Source of the DNA: DATGHS01 sp035307785 | GTDB taxonomy: Bacteria; Planctomycetota; Planctomycetia; Gemmatales; Gemmataceae | Direction of reading: 5' to 3' | DNA: 22,199 nucleotides | Assembly: GCA_035307785.1 (NCBI GenBank) | Contig: DATGHS010000308.1 | Coordinates: forward strand, 1-22,199 | Shown here: in pieces, positions 15,884 through 22,199 of the stretch | Layout: each line of letters starts with the position of its first letter | Numbering within the stretch: the stretch's first letter is position 1 | The notes under the pieces: model-generated | Told to the model about the DNA's origin: nothing | Database searches by the model: none | Seen by the model: only the letters and a program-made list of their open reading frames with translations | Translations under genes and position numbers: made by a program

Positions 15884-15919
15884 AACGGCCCTGGACGATG
15901 TGTCCAGGGCCGTTTTTTT
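15884..15919 (+). terminator. intrinsic terminator
   Basis: A 13-bp perfect stem (AACGGCCCTGGAC at 15884-15896 with 15902-15914) encloses a 5-nt loop and runs into seven T residues (15913-15919). This is a textbook rho-independent terminator for the small secreted protein gene. It lies 20 nt from the end of the convergent DUF1570-like gene and may also stop that transcript. Confidence 0.93.
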
Positions 15920-15938
15920 ATATGAGCAAATAGCGAGA

Positions 15939-18107
15939 TTAGCCTGGGCCGCCGCGCCCGCCACCTGGCCGGCCAGGCATGCCGCCGGGCAAGCCAGGTT
16001 GGCCGCCCGGAACGCCCGGCTGGCCTCCCGGAAAGCCTGGAAATCCCTGGTTCTCTTCCTTCGGCTTTGGCTTGGGCGCGTCCAGATGGATGTCATTGCC
16101 TGGGGCGGTTTCGCTGCCCATTTGCTTGTACCAATCATTAGCAAGTTTCGTGAGGGCCTCCTCGTCCACCTCACCGGCTGCATTGGTCAATTTGAACGAC
16201 TTGGCAAAAGTCAGCAGCACGGTGCGTCCATCCAATTCAAGATCCGGAGGCAAATTGTCCATATTCTTGAAGTACCCGAGAAGTTCGTCCAAATGATGCT
16301 TCGCCAAGTAGTAGGTGAGCGACCAGGCATAGGCCCGGGCGCGCGTAACATCTTCTTTGGCTCGGGCCAATTCCTTTTCCCTCTTTGCCCTTTCCGATGG
16401 CGACAGATTGGGACTAATCTCCGTGTTCACGGGCAAACGCACTTGGTGAGCGTAAATGTCTTGCACCGTCTTCTTCAAGGCCACTGGTGCGTCGTCAAGT
16501 TTGGTCGCTTCGTCCTTCGAACTCGACCACTTCTTCCATTGACGAATGTAGGCCCAATTCGGGGCGCCGTAGCTCGGCCAAAATGCCACCTGAGCTGCGC
16601 CATCCACTCCCGCATACGGACCCTTCGGTGTCTCAAAGAGACTACCGATGCCGAATTCGAGCCATTCGGGCATTTCGACTACCCGGCTGATGAGTCCCGA
16701 AGCGACAGCGAGTTGCCGGCTGCCTTCATGGGACACGGCGGCGATTTCCGATTCTTCTTCGAGAGCCTTTTCCAGCAATGCGAGCGTTTGCATTCTGGGC
16801 AAATCGCGCTGCATCAATTCCTTCTTGGTCCCACCGGCCGCTTCCTTGGCGCCTTTCGGCGGCTCCTTGCCCTTTAACAAGTCTTCCCGATTCCAGCCTT
16901 GGGCCCAGTAGGTTCGGGTTTGCTCGGCAAACATGTTGTACGCTTCATCGGTCCGCTTGCTCGAAAAGACGACCACGTTGTCGCGCGGAGCAAAGAAGCC
17001 ATCGCTCACCAGCTGCACGTCGCCCAGTGCATTGCGCTGAACCTTGAATTCATCCGCGCTGTTGACTTGGATGGCGACCATCTTGTCGGTCGGGACCGGC
17101 AAAGCTTTTCCTTTCAGCACAAACCACAGGTAAAACGCTTTCATGTTGCGCTCGAGCAGCGCCAGGCGACGTTCGACCTCGGGCGGCGTGGTCGGTTCGC
17201 CCGAGTTGTAGAACAGAGCGTAATGACCATCGTTCGAATAGATGACCTTGTAATCGGGGAGGCGCCCCTTCCAGGCATTCACTGCATCGCTGCCGGCACT
17301 CGCCTTGGACAGGTCGGCTTTGACCTGCGTATAAGCATCGATCACCTTCTTGGCATACGGGCTCAAGTCGGGCTTTTTCGAGACTTCCTCAAGAACGTCA
17401 ATGCACTTTTCCACCATACCGTGGTTCAGTGCGAAATTGGCCGCTGTGGACAGAATGGAATCCGCGTTTTGCTTTTCCGAGCTAATGCGGCGATCCGAGA
17501 AGCGCTTTTCCAGTGAGGGGGCCTTGACCAAAAAGGTCTGAATCGTCGCATTATCGTTGTAGGCCTTGGTGTACCCCCACTTGTGGATGTACTGCTTCAT
17601 GTTGAGCTTTTCGTTTTCATGCATGCTTGAGCCGACCTCGACCACGGCGATGACAAACGTCTCGTACGTATCTTCGTCATTACTTCCTGCCTGGCCGAAG
17701 CCGCTTCCGCCGGGCATGTTCCCGGGCATGCCGCCCGGCATCATTCCCGGGGCGCTGCCGCCCGGTCGCAAACCGCCGCCGGCCGGGCTTAATTGACCGC
17801 CCGGGCCCGGAACATTCTGCTGCGCGCCCCCGCGTGGCGGCATACTGCCAAGACCCGGAGGCATCTGTCCGCGCGGCCCGCCGGCCGCGCCGGGATTGCC
17901 GCCCGGGATTGCACCGGGTGGACTGAATCCCGGGGTGGTGACGCCACCACCAGGCCGCAGGTCTCCACTGCCGCCAACCGGAGTACCCGGGGAATTGCTG
18001 GCTGATGCCGCCTTGCCACCGATGTTGTAACGAATGATCAAGTAATCTGCCCGGACTGAGCCGGCAGTGATAGCCGCCAGGGCTACGGCCCATAGCCAGT
18101 GCCGCAT
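15939..18107 (-). CDS. secreted DUF1570-like protein with degenerate HExxH and Gly/Pro-rich ends
   Basis: 722 residues from ATG 18107, fixed by GGAGG on the minus strand (18117-18121) 9 nt upstream. A Sec signal (1-20, LWAVALAAITAGSVRA) is followed by a Gly/Pro/Met-rich tract (about 30-142) and a folded body. The body resembles DUF1570 proteins, a planctomycete family with a metalloprotease-like motif. Here the motif reads HEGSR (H460, E461, R464) followed by PEWLEFGIGSLFE (480-492), so the second zinc histidine is Arg. Helical charged regions cover about 540-660. The C-terminus (688-722) is again collagen-like, with GxPG repeats. A secreted scaffold or pseudo-protease is a fair inference. 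Starting at 18197 would add 30 residues before the signal peptide and is rejected. It is divergent from leuS and convergent with the terminator at 15884-15919. Confidence 0.85.
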   Translation of the reverse strand: MRHWLWAVALAAITAGSVRADYLIIRYNIGGKAASASNSPGTPVGGSGDLRPGGGVTTPGFSPPGAIPGGNPGAAGGPRGQMPPGLGSMPPRGGAQQNVPGPGGQLSPAGGGLRPGGSAPGMMPGGMPGNMPGGSGFGQAGSNDEDTYETFVIAVVEVGSSMHENEKLNMKQYIHKWGYTKAYNDNATIQTFLVKAPSLEKRFSDRRISSEKQNADSILSTAANFALNHGMVEKCIDVLEEVSKKPDLSPYAKKVIDAYTQVKADLSKASAGSDAVNAWKGRLPDYKVIYSNDGHYALFYNSGEPTTPPEVERRLALLERNMKAFYLWFVLKGKALPVPTDKMVAIQVNSADEFKVQRNALGDVQLVSDGFFAPRDNVVVFSSKRTDEAYNMFAEQTRTYWAQGWNREDLLKGKEPPKGAKEAAGGTKKELMQRDLPRMQTLALLEKALEEESEIAAVSHEGSRQLAVASGLISRVVEMPEWLEFGIGSLFETPKGPYAGVDGAAQVAFWPSYGAPNWAYIRQWKKWSSSKDEATKLDDAPVALKKTVQDIYAHQVRLPVNTEISPNLSPSERAKREKELARAKEDVTRARAYAWSLTYYLAKHHLDELLGYFKNMDNLPPDLELDGRTVLLTFAKSFKLTNAAGEVDEEALTKLANDWYKQMGSETAPGNDIHLDAPKPKPKEENQGFPGFPGGQPGVPGGQPGLPGGMPGRPGGGRGGPG

Positions 18108-18401
18108 GCTGGAATTCCTCCGGTTGGAACGCGAGTCGAGACGCAAACGCTCATAAACCACAACGCTTATTGTCCAGATATGTTGGTCTTCCCGCAATAG
18201 AAAAAGCGGAAACTGTTACACATTTCGCACAATCGCAACATGACGATCCGGAAGCGTCAGCAACTGCCTATGTATCCGTGGCAGACGCTTCCGGCTCGTT
18301 TGCGAACCCGCCTTTGCCACTCTTGTCCTTTCCATTGCCAGCCATTTTGGCAAAGATAGGCTATCTCAATTCATGCGCACGGAGCAGAACCGAGAGCCGC
18401 C
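18108..18401. other. divergent intergenic region between DUF1570-like gene and leuS
   Basis: 294 nt with no gene. It must hold both divergent promoters, but no clear -35/-10 pair was found. Its main feature is the imperfect inverted repeat at 18244-18298. Confidence 0.5.
18244..18298. repeat. imperfect inverted repeat upstream of leuS
   Basis: Left arm 18244-18258 and right arm 18284-18298 are complementary over 15 bp with one mismatch; the loop is 25 nt. The reverse complement of the right arm begins CGAGCCGGAAGCGT, exactly the 14 nt found inside leuS at 19224-19237. It therefore belongs to the same dispersed family as the leuS copy and, more distantly, the 1813-1872 palindrome. It lies about 100 nt before the leuS start and may be in its leader. 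Confidence 0.7.
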
Positions 18402-21245
18402 ATGCCGAATTACCTTCCGAAGGCCATCGAACCGAAGTGGCAGCAATACTGGGAACAGCATAAGACCTTTGCAACTTCCGACACGCCGGCCGCCGGTCAA
18501 TGCAAGAAGTATTACATCCTCGACATGTTTCCCTACCCTAGCGGCGCTGGGCTCCACGTCGGCCATCCGGAAGGCTATACGGCCACCGATATTTTGGCGC
18601 GCTACCGCCGCATGTGCGGCTGGCAGGTGATGCACCCCATGGGCTGGGACGCGTTCGGCTTGCCGGCGGAGCAATATGCCATCGACACTGGCACGCATCC
18701 CCGGGAAACGACGCAAAAAAACATCGCCACCTTCCGCCGGCAAATCAGGATGCTCGGCTTCAGCTACGACTGGAGCCGGGAAGTTGACACTACCGATCCA
18801 AATTACGTGAAATGGACGCAGTGGATTTTTCTCGTCCTCTTTGAGACCTGGTACGATTCGGAGCAAAGGAAAGGCAGACCGATTGCCGAATTGCCGATTC
18901 CCGAAGAGGTTCATTCCAAAGGGAAAGACGCCGTCCGGCGGTATCAAGACAGTTTTCGCCTCGCCTATCAGTCGGATCAACCCGTAAACTGGTGCCCTGC
19001 CCTCGGCACCGTGCTTGCCAACGAAGAAGTGCAAGACGGCAAATCCGAACGCGGCGGCCACCCTGTCGTGCGCATGCCGCTCCGCCAATGGATGCTCCGT
19101 ATCACCGCCTATGCCGAGCGCTTGCTCGAAGATTTGAACATCGTCGAGTGGCCGGAAGCCATCAAGGAGATGCAGCGCAACTGGATTGGCCGTAGTGAAG
19201 GCGCAGAGGTCGATTTTCCGATACGAGCCGGAAGCGTAAGCGAGGGAGCTTGCATCCGCGTTTTCACCACCCGCCCCGATACGCTCTTTGGCGCCACATA
19301 CATGGTCTTGGCTCCGGAGCATCCGCTCGTCGATCAGATCACCACGCAAAAGCAGAAAGCAGCTGTCGCCAAATACAAGGTCGAGGCGGCGGCCAAAAGT
19401 GACCTCGAACGCACGGAACTTTCCAAGACGAAGACAGGCGTCTTCACCGGCGCTTACGCCATTAACCCTGTCAACAACGAATCGATTCCGATCTGGATCG
19501 CCGACTATGTACTTGCCACTTACGGCACCGGCGCCATCATGGCCGTGCCGGCGCATGATCTTCGTGACTGGGAATTCGCGCGTGCCTTCGGGCTTCCGAT
19601 TCGCGAAGTCGTGAAGCCGCCGGAGCTTTACCAGCCGAGCAAAGAAGAAGCTGCTCTTGCATACGAGGAGAATGGCGTCAAACACGTTCCTTTTGCCGGC
19701 GAAGGCACGGCGATCAACTCCGGTTCATTCAACGGCCTCGGCACCGCCGAGTTCAAGCAGAAAATCATCGCCTGGCTCGAAAAAGAAGGCCGGGGCACGC
19801 GCAAGATCAACTACAAGCTCCGCGACTGGCTCTTTAGCCGGCAGCGCTACTGGGGCGAGCCGTTCCCCATCTTGCACGAGTTGGATGAGAAGGGCAACGA
19901 CACGGGCCTCCTTCGCGCGCTCACCGAAAAGGATTTGCCGTTGCGCTTACCCGACCTCGAAGACTTCAAGCCCTCAGGCAGGCCGGAGCCGCCGCTGGCT
20001 AAAGCGACGGACTGGGTCAACGTCACCATCGACGGTAAGAGATACAAGCGCGAAACGAATACCATGCCGCAATGGGCGGGCTCGTGCTGGTATTACGTCC
20101 GCTATCTTGATCCGAAAAACTCGGAGAAACTCTGCGACCCCGCGAAAGCGAAGTACTGGCTTCCCGTCGATCTCTATGTCGGCGGGGCCGAGCACGCCGT
20201 CTTGCACTTGCTCTATTCGCGCTTCTGGCACAAGGTCCTGTATGATCGCAGCTACGTCCCCTGCCCCGAGCCGTTCATGAAGCTGGTGAACCAGGGCATG
20301 ATCTTGGGGGAGATGGAGTACCGGATCACGGCTGAACAACATGAGAATTCAAGGACCATTCTAGAGTCAAAAGGAATTCGCTGGTCACACTTCCAACAAG
20401 CACTTGAGGATGATTTCGTTCTCAAGTCTGTTGACCAGGCAACTGGTGAACTCAGTAGTCTGACAGAGGATCAAGTTGAAAAAAGGAAGGGAAAGCTCTA
20501 CTTAGCTGGCACCGACCTGGTACTGGTTGGCAAGTCGGAAAAGATGTCGAAGAGTCGCGGCAATGTCGTGAACCCCGACACCGTGGTGCAGCGCTACGGG
20601 GCCGACAGTCTTCGGCTCTATGAAATGTTCATGGGCCCGCTTGAAGCCGTGAAACCTTGGAGCATGCAAGGCGTGGAGGGCGTGTATCGCTTTCTCAGCC
20701 GTGTGTGGCGGATCTTCATCGATGAGCGGGCCGAACACGTGCGGCTCAACGAGAGCATCAAAGACGTGGAACCCGAGCGCGACACGCTCCGCGAGCTTCA
20801 TCGCACCATTCAGCGGCTAACTGAAGACCTCGACGGCATGCGCTTCAACACTGCGATAGCCGCGATGATGGAGTATTCCAACCACCTTACGCCTTTGACC
20901 GTCCGGCCACGAAAGGCGTTGGAGCCGTTGGTATTGCTGCTCGCTCCATTCGCACCGCACATGGCCGAAGAACTTTGGGCTGCGCTCGGGCACAAGAATA
21001 GCTTGGCTTACGAGCCGTGGCCAAAATTCGATCCGCAATTCGTACAGGCCGATGAATTAGAAATTCCGGTACAGGTGAACGGCAAGTTGCGCGGCAAGAT
21101 CACCGTGCCTGCCGGCACCACCCCGGAGCAAATTCAGGAGTTGGCACTCAAAGATGAAAAAATTGCGTCCTTGATCGCCGGCAAGCAGATCGTGAAGATC
21201 ATCGTGCCGAAGGGGCAGCTGGTGAACATAGTGGTGAAAGGATGA
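18402..21245 (+). CDS. leuS: leucyl-tRNA synthetase
   Basis: 947 residues, longer than E. coli LeuRS (860). It charges tRNA-Leu in the cytosol. The class I HIGH motif is HVGH (52-55) in PYPSGAGLHVGH, and KMSKS is at 714-718. The editing (CP1) domain lies between about 265 and 460, with FTTRPDTLFGATY (288-300) and AVPAHDLRDWEFA (381-393; D389 is the likely editing aspartate). The tRNA-binding helical domain and the C-terminal module (VQVNGKLRGKI, 890-900) are complete. Two oddities: residues 275-283 (RAGSVSEGA) are encoded by a dispersed repeat sequence, and residues about 640-705, just before KMSKS, form an insert with AT-richer DNA than the rest of the gene. The start follows a weak GAGAG; the protein begins MPNYLPKAIEPKWQ as in the family. 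Confidence 0.97.
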   Translation: MPNYLPKAIEPKWQQYWEQHKTFATSDTPAAGQCKKYYILDMFPYPSGAGLHVGHPEGYTATDILARYRRMCGWQVMHPMGWDAFGLPAEQYAIDTGTHPRETTQKNIATFRRQIRMLGFSYDWSREVDTTDPNYVKWTQWIFLVLFETWYDSEQRKGRPIAELPIPEEVHSKGKDAVRRYQDSFRLAYQSDQPVNWCPALGTVLANEEVQDGKSERGGHPVVRMPLRQWMLRITAYAERLLEDLNIVEWPEAIKEMQRNWIGRSEGAEVDFPIRAGSVSEGACIRVFTTRPDTLFGATYMVLAPEHPLVDQITTQKQKAAVAKYKVEAAAKSDLERTELSKTKTGVFTGAYAINPVNNESIPIWIADYVLATYGTGAIMAVPAHDLRDWEFARAFGLPIREVVKPPELYQPSKEEAALAYEENGVKHVPFAGEGTAINSGSFNGLGTAEFKQKIIAWLEKEGRGTRKINYKLRDWLFSRQRYWGEPFPILHELDEKGNDTGLLRALTEKDLPLRLPDLEDFKPSGRPEPPLAKATDWVNVTIDGKRYKRETNTMPQWAGSCWYYVRYLDPKNSEKLCDPAKAKYWLPVDLYVGGAEHAVLHLLYSRFWHKVLYDRSYVPCPEPFMKLVNQGMILGEMEYRITAEQHENSRTILESKGIRWSHFQQALEDDFVLKSVDQATGELSSLTEDQVEKRKGKLYLAGTDLVLVGKSEKMSKSRGNVVNPDTVVQRYGADSLRLYEMFMGPLEAVKPWSMQGVEGVYRFLSRVWRIFIDERAEHVRLNESIKDVEPERDTLRELHRTIQRLTEDLDGMRFNTAIAAMMEYSNHLTPLTVRPRKALEPLVLLLAPFAPHMAEELWAALGHKNSLAYEPWPKFDPQFVQADELEIPVQVNGKLRGKITVPAGTTPEQIQELALKDEKIASLIAGKQIVKIIVPKGQLVNIVVKG
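19224..19248 (+). repeat. dispersed-repeat sequence within leuS
   Basis: The sequence CGAGCCGGAAGCGTAAGCGA and five following bases are in frame in leuS (codons 275 onward, RAGSVSEG). The first 14 nt are identical to the reverse complement of the right arm at 18284-18298. Positions 19226-19244 match 16 of 19 of the arm at 1817-1835. No opposite arm follows, so this is a half-element. Confidence 0.65.
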
Positions 21246-21278
21246 GCCCGGGCATCAATATGCCGCCGATTCAAGCAA

Positions 21279-21334
21279 CGTAGAACGGAGTTTATTCCGT
21301 TCCATCGCTTGAACGGAATAAATTCCGTTCTACG
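21279..21334. repeat. 24-bp-arm inverted repeat between leuS and the cyclase gene
   Basis: Left arm 21279-21302 and right arm 21311-21334 are complementary over 24 bp around an 8-nt loop. The only non-Watson-Crick pair (21290 with 21323) becomes G-U in plus-strand RNA. The arm core reads TAGAACGGAGTTTATTCCGT. It starts 33 nt after the leuS stop and ends 31 nt before the next ATG, so it can act as an mRNA 3' end or attenuator. It is AT-richer and unrelated in sequence to the other palindromes. Confidence 0.85.
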
Positions 21335-21365
21335 CTGATTCACTTGTCCCACGATCCATATCGAG

Positions 21366-22199
21366 ATGCCCGTTTCCATAGAACGCCTGCAAGCCGCGTA
21401 TGAAAAAGCCAAGACTGCGCTGCTCGCCGAGCGCACGCCGGAAGGCTTCTGGATCGGCGAGCTTTCCACGTCAGCCCTTTCAACTGCCACGGCCATTAGC
21501 GCACTCTCTCTTGTGGGTGGCCACGAGTCGATAGTTACCGGGGGCGTGCACTGGCTGGTTAAACATCAGAACGCCGACGGTGGCTGGGGCGATACGGTCA
21601 AGAGCTTCGGCAACATCTCGACGACGATGCTTTGCCGGGCAGCGCTGCATGTTTCCGCTCGCGGCTTGGCGGAAACGAGCGCTAAGCCGCAAGCGGCCGT
21701 CGAGACAGCCGAATCCTGGCTTGCCAAGAATTACGGGTCCACCCCCACCGAACTTGCTGAAGCCGTGCGGCTGCGCTATGGCAAGGATCGCACTTTCTCG
21801 GTGCCGATTCTCATGAATTGCGCTTTGGCCGGGCTTGTGCCGTGGTCCGAAGTGCCGGCATTGCCATTCGAACTCGCGTGCTTGCCGCAATCGTGGTATC
21901 GCTTCGCCCGCATGCCGGTCGTGAGCTACGCGCTGCCGGCTCTCATTGCCATTGGCCAGGCGATTTTCCATCACAAGCCGCCGAATCGGCTCCTTCGCCC
22001 AATTCGCCGCTGGGCCATTCCACGCAGTCTCGAAGTCCTCCGGCGCATCCAACCAACGAGCGGCGGTTACCTCGAAGCAGCCCCGCTGACGAGTTTCGTA
22101 GTCATGGCACTGGCAAGCTGCGGCCACGACGATCATCCGGTCGTGAAAAAGGGAGTCGAATTCCTGGTGAACTCGGTTCGCCCCGACGGCAGCTGGCCA
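21366..22199 (+). CDS. squalene-hopene-cyclase family protein, N-terminal part
   Basis: 278 codons, open to the right edge. The reading frame has QW-type repeat motifs of the prenyltransferase/squalene cyclase alpha-toroid: EGFWIGEL (26-33), HQNADGGWGDT (67-77) and VRPDGSWP (271-278, cut by the edge). VSYALPALIAIGQAIFHH (186-203) resembles the membrane-dipping region of hopene cyclases. Such enzymes cyclise squalene or related linear triterpenes to hopanoids at the inner membrane. The catalytic DxDD motif would lie beyond the window, so activity cannot be confirmed and a diverged cyclase-like paralog is possible. ATG 21366 has no convincing Shine-Dalgarno. It follows leuS by 120 nt with a strong palindrome between, so it may depend on its own promoter. 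Confidence 0.82.
   Translation, partial: MPVSIERLQAAYEKAKTALLAERTPEGFWIGELSTSALSTATAISALSLVGGHESIVTGGVHWLVKHQNADGGWGDTVKSFGNISTTMLCRAALHVSARGLAETSAKPQAAVETAESWLAKNYGSTPTELAEAVRLRYGKDRTFSVPILMNCALAGLVPWSEVPALPFELACLPQSWYRFARMPVVSYALPALIAIGQAIFHHKPPNRLLRPIRRWAIPRSLEVLRRIQPTSGGYLEAAPLTSFVVMALASCGHDDHPVVKKGVEFLVNSVRPDGSWP

Noticed and set aside
15900..16877. 325-codon plus-strand open frame opposite the DUF1570-like gene
   Set aside because: Overlaps the terminator T-tract and is an antisense shadow.
18366..19685. 439-codon minus-strand open frame opposite leuS
   Set aside because: Shadow of leuS; no start signal or recognisable domain.

Overview
The window looks like a chromosomal segment of a planctomycete, most likely of the Pirellulales type. 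The evidence is protein content. There is a Gly/Cys-rich protein carrying the planctomycete TIGR03000 domain, a DUF1570-type secreted protein, an enlarged LeuRS, a CRTAC1 (FG-GAP plus ASPIC/UnbV) lipoprotein followed by a membrane-anchored TPR protein, and several intergenic palindromes of the kind that litter these genomes. Base composition is moderately GC-rich. I see no rRNA, tRNA, insertion sequence, prophage or CRISPR array.

Layout. (1) Positions 1-102 hold the last 33 codons of an unidentified plus-strand gene. (2) From about 8174 down to 189 five genes run on the minus strand: a zinc-ribbon/single-TM protein, a FAD-dependent dehydrogenase, the CRTAC1 lipoprotein, the TPR protein (only 4-16 nt after CRTAC1), then, after a 23-bp-arm palindrome that supplies the TPR stop codon, an MFS transporter. 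(3) 8358-8843 is a SixA-type phosphohistidine phosphatase whose GTG start is fixed by a good Shine-Dalgarno. It converges on a small cupin gene. (4) The cupin start codon overlaps head-to-head with that of a plus-strand lipoprotein. A DUF4432 aldose-epimerase-like gene and a NUDIX hydrolase follow with short gaps, probably one operon (9235-11854). (5) 11934-12835 is a well-defined transcription unit (promoter, strong SD) for the Gly/Cys-rich TIGR03000 protein. A hairpin and a convergent DUF892 (YciF-like) gene follow. (6) 14118-15194 encodes a Wza-like polysaccharide export lipoprotein, followed by a small secreted Pro/Tyr/Gly-rich protein and a classical intrinsic terminator. (7) 15939-18107 (minus) is a secreted DUF1570-like protein with a degenerate HExxH motif and collagen-like low-complexity ends. 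(8) 18402-21245 is leuS. A palindrome follows, then the 5' part of a squalene-hopene-cyclase family gene that runs off the right edge.

Most genes are household or envelope-related planctomycete genes, and I do not see a coherent new defence or mobile system. The signals most worth following are: a repeat-family sequence inside the reading frame of leuS, in the editing domain; the related palindromes elsewhere; an AT-richer insert in the LeuRS catalytic core; the DUF1570-like protein lacking the second zinc histidine; and the 20-cysteine low-complexity domain of the TIGR03000 protein. All functional calls come from reading the sequence and family knowledge; no database search was run.
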